The translations under genes were made by a program, and so were the position numbers. Below, one piece after another: positions 1 to 7,911 of a DNA stretch of 48,895 nt. Position 1 is the first letter of the stretch. Every line of letters starts with the position of its first letter. Under the pieces are notes generated by a model. It did no database searches. It saw only the letters and a list, made by a program, of their open reading frames with translations, and had not been told where the DNA came from. This DNA is from Lachnospiraceae bacterium UBA7182 (lineage in GTDB: Bacteria; Bacillota; Clostridia; Lachnospirales; Lachnospiraceae): NCBI GenBank assembly GCA_002491115.1, contig DKVI01000003.1, positions 1 to 48,895 of the forward strand, written 5' to 3'.

Positions 1-372
1 AAGGATGATGTATTCACTGGGAAGCTTTGCCAGCATCCAGACGCGCCTTCCGGACTGTAAGCTTCCGGCTGTCTCATAGCGCACGCCTTCCCCCAAAAGG
101 GCGTCCGTAAACGCAAACGCATCTTCATTCTGCACGACCCTGTAACGGCTGCTGACTACGCCAAGAATCTGCCCGTCCGTATCCCTTACATTTGCCAGAT
201 AGCCGTGTATTGGCTCCCTGTTGTCTGTATAAATTTTTTTCTGAATCACTTTCCAGTCAAGGCCTGCCAGTTCCAAAGCTTCCTTAGAATCCGGTGCTTC
301 CGCTACGATCGTCCCAAGTCCGTGCCATGGTTTCTCCCTTGTACTGAACATACTTTCTACATTTGCTGCCAT
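1..372 (-). CDS. DUF932 / phage-plasmid-like protein, N-terminal part (cut by window edge)
   Basis: The reading frame opens at an ATG at 372 behind a good Shine-Dalgarno (AAAGGAG, 6-7 nt upstream) and stays open for 124 codons to the window edge, so the C-terminus is missing. The N-terminus reads MAANVESMFS, followed by a PWHGLGT motif at about residues 15-21. That motif is typical of the DUF932 (TIGR03299, phage/plasmid-like protein) family, common on conjugative and plasmid-like elements next to partition and replication genes. Its molecular role is not established. It lies downstream of parB on the same strand after a 150-bp gap (373-522) in which I see no gene. Family assignment is by motif recall, not by a search. 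Confidence 0.7.
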   Translation of the reverse strand, partial: MAANVESMFSTREKPWHGLGTIVAEAPDSKEALELAGLDWKVIQKKIYTDNREPIHGYLANVRDTDGQILGVVSSRYRVVQNEDAFAFTDALLGEGVRYETAGSLQSGRRVWMLAKLPSEYIIL

Positions 373-522
373 TATTTTCTCCTTTCCATATATCCGCAGG
401 CCCCTTCTGTTTATATCCGATTGTCTGCCTGCTGTTTTCTTCCTGTTGGTTCTTTGTTTATGGTTACGATTTGTGCCTGTTGTTTCAGGGTTTGTTACCC
501 GTTTTCGGCTTTGCTGTCTGCT

Positions 523-1497
523 TTATATTTTGTCAGTTGTTCTATTGTCCAGCTTTATTTCCCCGTTTTTCCATTTCTCCAGAAGTTGTTTTAAAACATC
601 AATCATGTCGGAATCCTGATATCCTTCCGGAAAATATGAGCGAATATAATTATCCAGACTTTCAGACATATTTCGGCCCCGGGAAACGGTACTCTTTTTA
701 AAGACAGAAGGCATTTTATCTCCTTCTGTCTTTTTCTGATTTTCCGAAACAGCTCCCATCAAAACCCTGTCAATCCGGTCAGAGGAAAGCCTTCCTGCCA
801 TCGCAGACTGCCGCAGCTGTCCGGCCTGTTTCCGGGAAATTCCATGTGGTTTTTCCTGCAAATACCGGTAAAGCTCTTCCTGATCTTCTGTCGAAAGATA
901 GGATAATTCTACTCCGCACAGAAATGCCAGTTTCTTTTTATCCACCAGTTCCAGAAGCCCCGGAATCAGCGCATTGAGCCGCAGGTATCTCTGCACCTGC
1001 CTTCCGCTGTCGCCCGCTTCTGTCCCGATCTGCTCTGCTGTCTCCTTTTTCCACTTCCCGACAGGTTGTCGGGAAGTGAAAGAGCTGTCCGCACACGCTC
1101 TGTTTCCCTGTTTTGCCAGCGCTTCCATCTTCATCTGATAAGCCTTTGCCTTTTCGCTTGGAAGAATAGACGTTCTCTGGATATTGGAATCCACCATCCA
1201 GACTACCGATTCTTCTTCAGACATTTCCCGGATCACCGCCGGTATGCGCTCTATGCCAAGCTGTCTGCAGGCCGCACATCTTCTGTGCCCGGCGATTGTC
1301 TCATACCTTCCGTCCGGCTTTTTCCGAAGGATAATGGGAACAATCACGCCGGATTGTCCGATACTCTCAATCAGTTTTTCCATATCTTCGTCTAACCGAA
1401 CCTGAAAAGGATGCCCGGGAAACGCATCAATCCGGGAGATGGCAATTTCCACCCTCTCATCCTGTTCCAGCATTTCCTCAAACGGAGTCAGTTTCAT
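523..1497 (-). CDS. parB: ParB/RepB/Spo0J-family partition protein
   Basis: This 324-residue protein has the ParB N-terminal nuclease-like/CTPase fold signature. An 'I..FPGHPFQVR' entry occurs at about residues 23-34 and the GHRR box at about 70-73, followed by AACRQLG. A region with QRTSILPSEKA then leads to the helix-turn-helix, which reads about residues 140-200. ParB proteins bind parS centromere sites, load as CTP-dependent clamps and work with ParA to segregate DNA. The gene overlaps the end of parA by 20 bp, so the two are translationally coupled. The divergence from chromosomal Spo0J and the DUF932/PAPS-reductase neighbours point to a plasmid or integrative-element copy. No parS site was identified by eye. 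Confidence 0.88.
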   Translation of the reverse strand: MKLTPFEEMLEQDERVEIAISRIDAFPGHPFQVRLDEDMEKLIESIGQSGVIVPIILRKKPDGRYETIAGHRRCAACRQLGIERIPAVIREMSEEESVVWMVDSNIQRTSILPSEKAKAYQMKMEALAKQGNRACADSSFTSRQPVGKWKKETAEQIGTEAGDSGRQVQRYLRLNALIPGLLELVDKKKLAFLCGVELSYLSTEDQEELYRYLQEKPHGISRKQAGQLRQSAMAGRLSSDRIDRVLMGAVSENQKKTEGDKMPSVFKKSTVSRGRNMSESLDNYIRSYFPEGYQDSDMIDVLKQLLEKWKNGEIKLDNRTTDKI

Positions 1498-2299
1498 ATG
1501 CTTCCTCCCCTGTTTCTGTAGCCAGCAGCACTATATCCACCAGCTGTCGAAATGCCGACGCAACCTTTCCATTCCGATCCAGTTCATAGATGCTCTTTTT
1601 ACCGGAACCAAGCTCCTTAGCCCTCACCGAATACGGAATCTGGCAGGGAAGGATACCGACACTGCTCCCGTAAGTATCTGCAAGAAGTTTCAGGACTTTT
1701 CTGCTGTCCCGTATCCGGGGATTTACCATAGACGGCAAAATCCCGAGGATTTCAAGAGCCGGGTTTGCCTTTTTTCGGATGCGGACTACAGTCTGTAAAA
1801 GCTGCTCCAGTCCCTTCGCCGCCAAATATTCTGGCTGTGTGGGAATCAGCACATGATCTGCCGCTGCCAGCGCATTGACTGTTACCATCCCAAGCGCAGG
1901 CGGGCAGTCTAAAAGAATATAGTCATATGCTGTTTCCACCGCCGACAGAAACCGCTTTAAAAACTGTTCCCCGCCCTCCGTCTGTGATAATTCCTGCTCC
2001 ACCAGCACCATCTTACGGCTTGCGGGGATATAATGCAGGTTTTCTGAATGACGCAAAATACCCCTGACAATATCCGGACTGTCAGGGGTACGTTTCATCA
2101 TACGAAAAATTTCTGCCATGGTACATGGGAGCGTCTCCGGGTAATCACATCCCAGACTGATGCTGAGGCTTCTCTGCGCGTCCAGGTCAGCCAGCAGCAC
2201 TTTTCTTCCCCTGTCTGCCAGCCCGGCCCCCAGACACAGCGCCACGGTACTTTTGGAAACACCCCCTTTCTGGTTTACGACTGCTATTTTCTGCGCCAT
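1478..2299 (-). CDS. parA: ParA-family partition ATPase
   Basis: The 273-residue product starts MAQKIAVVNQ and carries a deviant Walker A motif, KGGVSKST (about residues 11-18). The ParA signature lysine is followed by GGV, with Ser where Gly is usual before the second lysine (canonical KGGVGKTT). Walker A' (DLDAQRS, about 38-44) and Walker B (YILLDCPP, about 127-134) are intact. ParA ATPases bind DNA non-specifically and move ParB-bound cargo. The start has an AAGGAAGTGAG ribosome site. The 5' end is overlapped by 113 nt of the upstream PP-loop gene in another frame. It pairs with parB (overlap 20 bp), and together they look like the stability module of a mobile element. Confidence 0.88.
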   Translation of the reverse strand: MAQKIAVVNQKGGVSKSTVALCLGAGLADRGRKVLLADLDAQRSLSISLGCDYPETLPCTMAEIFRMMKRTPDSPDIVRGILRHSENLHYIPASRKMVLVEQELSQTEGGEQFLKRFLSAVETAYDYILLDCPPALGMVTVNALAAADHVLIPTQPEYLAAKGLEQLLQTVVRIRKKANPALEILGILPSMVNPRIRDSRKVLKLLADTYGSSVGILPCQIPYSVRAKELGSGKKSIYELDRNGKVASAFRQLVDIVLLATETGEEAYETDSV

Positions 2300-3071
2300 T
2301 TTTTCTCACTTCCTTCGTTTTTTTGAGCTTCTTTTCCCAAAGCTCTCTTTCAAACCGTTCTTCCAGTTCAAACACGGATTTCCCCTTTCCTTTCATTGGT
2401 TCCGCGATCCGGCTCTGGATTCCCCTGAGCCTCTGCCAGTATTCGGGAAGATACTGGTAGATTGCCTTTAATTCTTTCAGGTTCTTGTTCCTGCAGCACC
2501 AGCAGCTTACACGATCAAGGATGCTGTACAGCTCTGTTCCGCCTTCCTTCCAGTCATAACCTCTGTCATGGCAGTAATTCAGACAGTCCGCTTCTTTCAT
2601 CTTCCACTCAATCAGCGGATAGTTCCTGATCGTCCTGCTGTCCGGGTAATGTTCTATACGCTCCTGTTCATCAAAAGCAATCCCAATATATTCCACAATT
2701 GTTTCATCCGGATAAGTTTCCCTGTAATAGCGGTTGATTACTGCCACTTTACCTGCGGTCCCCCATCTGGCGCAGCCCCCGCACCATTCATAGCCATAAT
2801 GATACGGATAAGGCCTGTCACCCGCTTTACGGTACTTTACCGGGCGAACCAGCATATCAAACAGAAACGGAGTATCAGGACACAGCTCTGTAAATACAAT
2901 CTTCTTTTTTACCAGAAGCTTCCTGATCCTGTCCCTGTTACGGTAAATGGAAGCAAACTCCATCCCTGTATCATAGAAAATTACCTCATCCAAAGGAAGC
3001 CCTTCTTCCAGAATTTTAAGAACCATACAAAGGCTGTCCTTCCCAAAACTACAGCTTGCAACATATTTCAT
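2187..3071 (-). CDS. PAPS-reductase/ATP-pyrophosphatase (PP-loop) family protein of a mobile element
   Basis: The chosen start (MKYVASCSFG, ATG at 3071) has an AGGTGG ribosome site six bases upstream. A longer frame to 3119 has none. The 294-residue product has the PP-loop SFGKDS at residues 8-13, which binds the pyrophosphate of ATP, and the YDTGMEF segment usual in phosphoadenosine-phosphosulfate-reductase-like proteins. Cysteines at C97-x2-C100 and C190-x-C192-C193 could hold a metal or iron-sulfur cluster. Relatives include DndC-type and element-borne PAPS-reductase-like proteins; no dnd partner genes are visible, so DNA phosphorothioation is not supported. The last 37 codons run into parA in a different frame. 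The residues after about 255 are basic and low complexity and may not be conserved. The substrate is unknown. Confidence 0.75.
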   Translation of the reverse strand: MKYVASCSFGKDSLCMVLKILEEGLPLDEVIFYDTGMEFASIYRNRDRIRKLLVKKKIVFTELCPDTPFLFDMLVRPVKYRKAGDRPYPYHYGYEWCGGCARWGTAGKVAVINRYYRETYPDETIVEYIGIAFDEQERIEHYPDSRTIRNYPLIEWKMKEADCLNYCHDRGYDWKEGGTELYSILDRVSCWCCRNKNLKELKAIYQYLPEYWQRLRGIQSRIAEPMKGKGKSVFELEERFERELWEKKLKKTKEVRKNGAENSSRKPERGCFQKYRGAVSGGRAGRQGKKSAAG

Positions 3072-3202
3072 ACCAGCCACCTGCCAGTCCGGCCTGTGGC
3101 AAACAGCCCGCCCTCCCATGCTCGCAGATTTATGGGCGTTCCCTGCCCACTGCTCACGCTGTTCTGGCTGCTTTTACACTGTGTTCATCAGTCTCACAGA
3201 AA

Positions 3203-3215
3203 CCGGCTTCGCCGG
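3203..3215 (-). terminator. Small GC hairpin downstream of the 29-aa peptide gene
   Basis: A perfect CCGGC/GCCGG hairpin with a three-base loop lies 53 bp beyond the small peptide gene. On the minus strand it is followed only by GGTTTC, a weak T tract, so termination is possible but not certain. The rest of the gap 3072-3267 holds no gene I can support. Confidence 0.3.
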
Positions 3216-3267
3216 ATGGTATTACTCCTTTCCTTTCAATGCGATAAATACCGGAATTTCTGTCTCG

Positions 3268-3357
3268 TCAGTCTTCATCTTTGCCATCACAATTTTTGAT
3301 TACCTCCGTCGCAATCACAACGATTGTTGTCAGTATACTGAATATGATCTTTTCCAT
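3268..3357 (-). CDS. 29-residue hydrophobic peptide, type I toxin-like
   Basis: A 29-codon frame starts with ATG at 3357, seven bases after a near-perfect AAAGGAG. The product begins MEKIIFSILTTIVVIATEVI and ends in a charged tail, NCDGKDED. One short membrane-spanning helix with a charged C-terminus is the layout of type I toxins (Fst, TxpA, Ldr) and of other small membrane peptides. A second frame (3446-3330, TTG start behind GGGGG, 38 codons) overlaps its 5' end by 28 nt, recalling the mok/hok leader arrangement. An AGAACC/GGTTCT hairpin at 3389-3407 lies just upstream and could be an antisense RNA or structural element. No antisense promoter could be fixed by eye. The function is inference only. 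Confidence 0.5.
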   Translation of the reverse strand: MEKIIFSILTTIVVIATEVIKNCDGKDED

Positions 3358-3388
3358 TTCCTGTCTCCTTTCATGACAAAACGGACAG

Positions 3389-3407
3389 AACCACTATGGT
3401 TCTGCCC
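3389..3407. repeat. Inverted repeat upstream of the small peptide gene
   Basis: CAGAACC and GGTTCTG form a 7-bp stem with a five-base loop, extendable by CGG/CCG across single mismatches. On the minus strand it is followed by TCCGTTTTG. It sits in the leader of the 29-residue peptide and could block its ribosome site, end an upstream transcript or belong to an antisense RNA. Confidence 0.4.
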
Positions 3408-3502
3408 GCTGTATACGCTCTTTTCAGTTTTAATATAGTCCTGCAAAATAAGTGATCCCCCTTTCTGGTGGCAGACTATATTTAGATATTGTTGTTTACG
3501 GT

Positions 3503-3536
3503 AAAAAAGGACAATGGATTCGCGCCATTGTCCTTT
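3503..3536 (-). terminator. Rho-independent terminator of the six-gene operon
   Basis: AAAGGACAATGG and CCATTGTCCTTT (arms 3506-3517 and 3525-3536) form a perfect 12-bp stem with a seven-base loop. On the minus strand it is followed by a run of T (TTTTTT across the stem base). It lies 37 bp after the last gene of the operon ending at 3573, so it should end that transcript. Confidence 0.85.
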
Positions 3537-3572
3537 ACATAGATATAGTATATAATTCAAAAATTTACTTTA

Positions 3573-4175
3573 TCAATCTATATCTTTTACAGGTTTTATC
3601 AAAAATACATTTTTCGCAATATCTACTTCTAATTTAAACATTGGATTACTTCCCTGTACCCTACGAAATGCTTCTTCTAGCATCTCGTTACAAACCCAGG
3701 CATCGTACTTATTGTCGAAGCTCGTAAGAGCAGCTAATGGTGGAACCTCGGAATCTTTGATATCATCATAATTATCATAACGCTTTTTACCAAAGAAAAA
3801 TCTGATGGATGTCTCCACTATTCTAGTATCCTTAGACCAAGTAATAAATCCTTCTTCATCATTAAGCATAATAGAACGGAAGGCTGCTAACGAGGCCCTC
3901 ATTCCAGCATAAGCTTTTCTATAACCGGCACCAGCTAACAGTCCTGCGTTATCAACCATTTTCTCAACCGATGGAGGTAGGTCTCTATTGTCATATATCC
4001 ACTTCCTAGCCTCCTGTGATCCAGCGTCTAAAGCATTAATTCTGGAACTGCGTTCTTGGTACTCTTTGTCCCATTCGTCAAATTCCTTTTCTGCTCTCCT
4101 TAGTGATCTGTCTGTTACGTCCCACTCAATATCATTTACGATATTTCTTATGGTATTACCTATAAAATCGAACAT
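3573..4175 (-). CDS. Unknown ~200-aa protein, paralogue B of a tandem pair
   Basis: I do not recognise this family. The start is set at MFDFIGNTIR (ATG 4175, AAAGGAG ten bases upstream), because the neighbouring paralogue has the same N-terminus. An in-frame TTG two codons earlier is possible. The 200-residue product has an amphipathic N-terminus, a charged helical stretch (about 20-60), a central FRSIMLNDEEGFITW block, an IRFFFGK motif, and a C-terminal block FRRVQGSNPMFKLEVDI shared with its paralogue. No signal peptide, membrane helix or catalytic motif is evident. It is the last gene of the operon. Tandem duplicates of this kind occur among immunity or adaptor proteins, but that is only analogy. 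Confidence 0.75.
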   Translation of the reverse strand: MFDFIGNTIRNIVNDIEWDVTDRSLRRAEKEFDEWDKEYQERSSRINALDAGSQEARKWIYDNRDLPPSVEKMVDNAGLLAGAGYRKAYAGMRASLAAFRSIMLNDEEGFITWSKDTRIVETSIRFFFGKKRYDNYDDIKDSEVPPLAALTSFDNKYDAWVCNEMLEEAFRRVQGSNPMFKLEVDIAKNVFLIKPVKDID

Positions 4176-4281
4176 ATACAAATTTCTCCTTTTTGTTCTT
4201 TAAGCATTTTTCTACAATGCTCTTACATTTGTGAGCAAATCATGTTAATGTCCTATGACTATTGTATTGGTAATACATTTT

Positions 4282-4887
4282 TTAGACCATATCTTTCACA
4301 GGTTTTATAGCATATGTATTCTTTACTATATCTACTTCCAACTTAAACATTGGATCGCTTCCTTGTACCCGGCGAAATGCTTCCTCCAACATATCGTCCG
4401 AAATGATGTTACCATACGGATTATCGAAATCCATATACTCTACCAATTTGGGGACTTCGCTATCTGTAAAATCATCGTAATTTTCATAACGGGATTTTCC
4501 AAAGAAAAATCGAATAGACGTCTCCAATATGCGGTCTTCTTTGGGCCAGGTAACAAAGCCTTCTTCATCATTATACATGATGGATCTAAATGCTGCCAAT
4601 GCATCACACATCCCGCTGATTGCCTTAGGACGATACCTGTGTCTTGTAGCAAAATCGAAACTGTCAAGTTTCTTTTCCATTGAATCTGGCAATTGTTCAT
4701 TCTCAATACACCAGGTTCTGGCCTCTTTAGAGCCTGGGTCTAATGCATTAATTTCCCTGCATCTTTCTTTGTAACCTTCCTCCCATTTATCGAAGTCATC
4801 TTGTGCTTTCTTTAGTGACCTGTCTGTTAATTCCCCCTCAATATCGCTTACGATATTTCTTATGGTATTACCTATAAAATCAAACAT
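4282..4887 (-). CDS. Unknown ~200-aa protein, paralogue A of a tandem pair
   Basis: This is the same family as the gene at 3573-4175: MFDFIGNTIRNIV at the N-terminus, FRSIMYNDEEGFVTWP in the middle, IRFFFGKSRYENYDDF, and FRRVQGSDPMFKLEVDI near the end. The ATG at 4887 has AGAAGGTG five bases upstream; a TTG six codons earlier is less likely. The 201-residue protein looks soluble. The first 45 or so nucleotides of the two genes are almost identical while the middles diverge strongly, suggesting duplication followed by diversification or 5' gene conversion. It follows the glycine-zipper gene after 53 bp and is separated from its paralogue by 106 bp. The function is unknown. Confidence 0.75.
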   Translation of the reverse strand: MFDFIGNTIRNIVSDIEGELTDRSLKKAQDDFDKWEEGYKERCREINALDPGSKEARTWCIENEQLPDSMEKKLDSFDFATRHRYRPKAISGMCDALAAFRSIMYNDEEGFVTWPKEDRILETSIRFFFGKSRYENYDDFTDSEVPKLVEYMDFDNPYGNIISDDMLEEAFRRVQGSDPMFKLEVDIVKNTYAIKPVKDMV

Positions 4888-4940
4888 ATACACACCTTCT
4901 CTCAAACTCGATTCCTTTGAACTGTTTATACAACGCCATT

Positions 4941-6080
4941 CTAATTTTTCCGCCGTATCGCACCAAGGCTATTATTTGATGAGCATATTCTTGCAAATTC
5001 ATCTAATGTGATCTCTTTATTACTTATTTCAGGCGCTGTTAAATCCATAGCTACTTTTTCCATTCCATTAAGAACACTGTTGGAATCCCCTATAGATTTA
5101 TGAATACCTTCATAATTAATCTGATTCAATTCCTCTTTATTTTCGGCTTTCCGAACCAGCTCAACCTTACACATATTATATAAAAGTCCTACAAGCAAAG
5201 CCGTATTTTCTGTTAAAAGTTTTTCATCAGAGGAAAATTCCAGCCAGTCCGTTTTATGGGCAACATTTACTATATTTGTCAGCTTTCCAAAATGTCTCAT
5301 ATATTCATTTTCCACCGAAGATATTGCCCGTTTATATTGATTCGCCGCACTGCTTAATTCATTCATATAGTCGCAAATACGGTTAATCTCCTTTTCAGCC
5401 CGCTTCATTTGACTCCAGGCTTCATCAGCCTTTTCTGACAGGGAAGACCCTGTGACATTGAAAATTACCCCGCCAACCAGAAGTCCCACTCCAAGCGTAG
5501 CTGCCCCCAAAATCGTTGTGCCCAATGCGATGCCGCCACCACCAGCGGCGATCGCACCGCCTCCCAATGCCGCAAGTGTAGCATTTGTAGCTGCTGCACC
5601 GCTTAAAGATGCAATCGCCGTACCTGTGGATGCTGTGCCAAGCGCCATAACAGCCGCTGTAGTAGCTCCTGCCGCCGCGAAGCCACCTGCCGTACCTGCT
5701 GCCGCTCCGCCAATTCCGCCCAGCAATACACCCGCACCAACAGAAACTTCTTTTAATTTCTCCCCATTATACTCCGGGATACTGACACCGCCTTTTTCAT
5801 ACTTTTTAAACTGCGGCCGGTTCTGAATTTTTTCAATCACATCCGAAAAAGCATTAAAACTTTTCAGGATTTCCAGTTCTAACTTACCCAGCTCGTCCAT
5901 GACAGCATTTGTTTTCGCATTTTGTCTTTCAAATGCAGCCAGGTTTTGTTTGTGTCTTGCATCAGCAGATTGCATAGTGTCATTTGCTTCCTTCATTTTA
6001 ACAGCCCCATGGATTCCGCTCCCAACTCCTGCAATTCCAGCAATAGCCGCTCCTGCTCCCAAAATAAAAGGTAATGGCAT
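4941..6080 (-). CDS. Glycine/alanine-rich (glycine-zipper-like) membrane protein
   Basis: The 379-residue product begins with a hydrophobic, Gly/Ala-rich stretch (about 5-27), then a charged helical region (about 30-95). A long, extremely Gly/Ala-rich hydrophobic region follows (about 113-208, several GxxxG patterns), then a helical, probably coiled-coil C-terminal half. Such regions pack as close membrane helices or form pore-like assemblies. No enzyme motif is present. Its ribosome site (AAGGAG) lies inside the last codons of the upstream YkgJ-type gene, 5 bp away, so translation is coupled. In the operon it may be the membrane partner of the HNH/TerB proteins. The large Pro/Ala-rich frame on the opposite strand here is a composition artefact. 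Confidence 0.75.
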   Translation of the reverse strand: MPLPFILGAGAAIAGIAGVGSGIHGAVKMKEANDTMQSADARHKQNLAAFERQNAKTNAVMDELGKLELEILKSFNAFSDVIEKIQNRPQFKKYEKGGVSIPEYNGEKLKEVSVGAGVLLGGIGGAAAGTAGGFAAAGATTAAVMALGTASTGTAIASLSGAAATNATLAALGGGAIAAGGGGIALGTTILGAATLGVGLLVGGVIFNVTGSSLSEKADEAWSQMKRAEKEINRICDYMNELSSAANQYKRAISSVENEYMRHFGKLTNIVNVAHKTDWLEFSSDEKLLTENTALLVGLLYNMCKVELVRKAENKEELNQINYEGIHKSIGDSNSVLNGMEKVAMDLTAPEISNKEITLDEFARICSSNNSLGAIRRKN

Positions 6081-6085
6081 AATAT

Positions 6086-6334
6086 TTACTCCTTAGCTTT
6101 TAATTTACTACAGACTGCATAATTAAGTCTGTAATATTCGTCTTTATCTATTGTTTCTTTAAAAAGTATTTCATAGCTTTCATCAATCCGACACAAAAGA
6201 GGACGGTTCTCATAAATACCGCATAAATTTCCACTCAGATATTTACATACACCGTCTCCACGGTCAAGATCATGGTATATGGATGACAAATTCACATGTC
6301 GGCAACATTGGCCGCACTTATCACATACAAACAT
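6086..6334 (-). CDS. YkgJ-type cysteine-cluster (CxxCxxCC) small protein
   Basis: The 82-residue protein shows the YkgJ/UPF0153 signature: CDKCGQCC at residues 4-11, then a cysteine in VCKYL, NLCGIYENRP and LCR. These cysteines are thought to bind zinc or an iron-sulfur cluster; the biochemical role of the family is not known. The start codon shares one base with the stop of the upstream HNH gene (TAATG), and there is little Shine-Dalgarno sequence, so translation must depend on coupling. Its position between a nuclease-like and a membrane protein suggests a redox- or metal-sensing subunit, which is inference. Confidence 0.85.
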   Translation of the reverse strand: MFVCDKCGQCCRHVNLSSIYHDLDRGDGVCKYLSGNLCGIYENRPLLCRIDESYEILFKETIDKDEYYRLNYAVCSKLKAKE

Positions 6335-7899
6335 TATTCAAAAACCAACCGGGCGCTTTTATCTCTCATAAAACTGTCAAAGCTTCTTTGTTCGCCCCAA
6401 GGCAGTACAGCTCCAATATCTTTTAATGCCTGCCTAAGAACAATGTTCAAATCCTTCTCCGTTTTTGCATTCTCGATATTATCGGCAATACTGTTATATA
6501 AAGCCACTTCTTTCTGGAACTGCGCCAGGTCGATTTCCATAAGCTCCGCCGCATATTTTTCAAAATAATCTGCCTGCTGACGATAATAATTAATTTCCGT
6601 TTCGATTGTATGTAACCCGTCCAGCGCTTTAATAAGCTTGTTGATTATTTCGCTCCTGTCAAAAAAATAAAGTAACGTGCAGCTCATAATACCTGTTACA
6701 AAAGTTCCGCAGAAAGTCTGCACTATTTCACCTACAACAGGAATTGATGCAATGGGTGTCTTTCCGACCGCATCAGAGACTATTACACCAACAACAATAC
6801 TGGCGCCGGTAGCCAAAATTTTCACAACAGCCCGCATCCGCTCGCCAAAAGTATAATTATCAGGATTAATAAAAAGGACTTTTCCCGCTTCAACCAGTGA
6901 AGTATACGACTGGCGGATAACCCGGACTACATTTTTAGCCGTTGAGAAAAAAATATTGCACAGCGTTGTTGTAAGACTTGCAAGAGCGCCCGCAACAGCC
7001 CCACTTAAAAAACGCGAAAAAAGCTCATCATATTTTCTTTTTGCCCGTTCAAACCCACATTGAATGCCACGGCCCAACGCAGTAAAAAACTCCCCTAAGT
7101 CAAATTTACCCCTGACTTTTTGAAATTCTTCTTTTACAGCAAACCACATTTCTGCAAATACAAAACCAAGTGCCTGACGTGCCCCCATACGGACGCTGAC
7201 ATTTCCGGCTGCTACCGTCAAATCCTTTGCAAACTCAGGGCTGGTATAATAGGCCTTTGCCAGTTTAGCTTCGTATGATTTTCTTGCAACCGCATCCCTT
7301 AGATGCATATTGTTTTTTTGATCTTCTGTATACTCGCCACCATATTTATCAAGAAACTCATCCATAGAGTTTGCTTTTTTTGTGCGGTTTGTGTGTGGAT
7401 TCGTTGCCTGTAAATTTTCTTCACAATTAGCCAGATCTGTCCCCGTCAGGCCTGCCAGCACACGCCCCCTGTCATCATGTATTTCTTTCGCGGAGATAAC
7501 ATGATCCAGATCGCTTTTTCCATTACGGTCAATCTTTTCACCGGTATATGCATCAACAAGCACGCCTTCTTTCTTTTGCGTGCTTATCTCTCTATTTTTA
7601 GCAATATACCTCGAATCTCCATGGTATTCCCTGGAATCATACGTTTTTTGCTTCTCATAGTCAAGCTGGTTCGATTTATTTTTATAAATCATCTGTCCGT
7701 CCTGGTCAACCTGACGGACATTATAAATTGTATCAACATCTCCTCCATGTTGATCTCTTATCAAAAAATCCAGGCCAAACGACGCGATCAGGCTTTCTAC
7801 AAGGACACGTTCATATTGCTGAAAAATATTTTCCAAAATTGGCTCTGATGGATGTGGATAGAAGCTTTTTCCGGCATCCACTGCATACACTCCTGACAT
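6334..7899 (-). CDS. HNH-motif protein with C-terminal membrane domain
   Basis: The 521-residue product has an HNH-like beta-beta-alpha-metal motif at about residues 116-175. DAYTGEKID is followed by LDH (D132-H133), ENL (N162) and NPHTNRTKK (168-175), matching the D-H...N...H/N pattern of HNH nucleases, but without the zinc cysteines seen in many members. A charged helical linker follows. Hydrophobic segments lie at about 296-318, 358-378 and 386-413, then a soluble tail. An N-terminal nuclease-like domain joined to a multi-helix membrane domain is unusual. It lies 12 bp after the TerB-like gene (AAAAGG ribosome site) and overlaps the next gene by one base. Nuclease activity is inferred from the motif only. 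I do not recognise the full-length family. Confidence 0.8.
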   Translation of the reverse strand: MSGVYAVDAGKSFYPHPSEPILENIFQQYERVLVESLIASFGLDFLIRDQHGGDVDTIYNVRQVDQDGQMIYKNKSNQLDYEKQKTYDSREYHGDSRYIAKNREISTQKKEGVLVDAYTGEKIDRNGKSDLDHVISAKEIHDDRGRVLAGLTGTDLANCEENLQATNPHTNRTKKANSMDEFLDKYGGEYTEDQKNNMHLRDAVARKSYEAKLAKAYYTSPEFAKDLTVAAGNVSVRMGARQALGFVFAEMWFAVKEEFQKVRGKFDLGEFFTALGRGIQCGFERAKRKYDELFSRFLSGAVAGALASLTTTLCNIFFSTAKNVVRVIRQSYTSLVEAGKVLFINPDNYTFGERMRAVVKILATGASIVVGVIVSDAVGKTPIASIPVVGEIVQTFCGTFVTGIMSCTLLYFFDRSEIINKLIKALDGLHTIETEINYYRQQADYFEKYAAELMEIDLAQFQKEVALYNSIADNIENAKTEKDLNIVLRQALKDIGAVLPWGEQRSFDSFMRDKSARLVFE

Positions 7900-7911
7900 T
7901 CCTTTTCACCA

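Noticed and set aside
2187..3071. DndC and a DNA phosphorothioation system
   Set aside because: The PP-loop and cysteines fit the wider PAPS-reductase family, but dndA, dndB, dndD and dndE are absent.
5452..5826. Pro/Ala-rich plus-strand frame
   Set aside because: It is the reverse complement of the Gly/Ala-rich membrane segment of the minus-strand gene and has no ribosome site.
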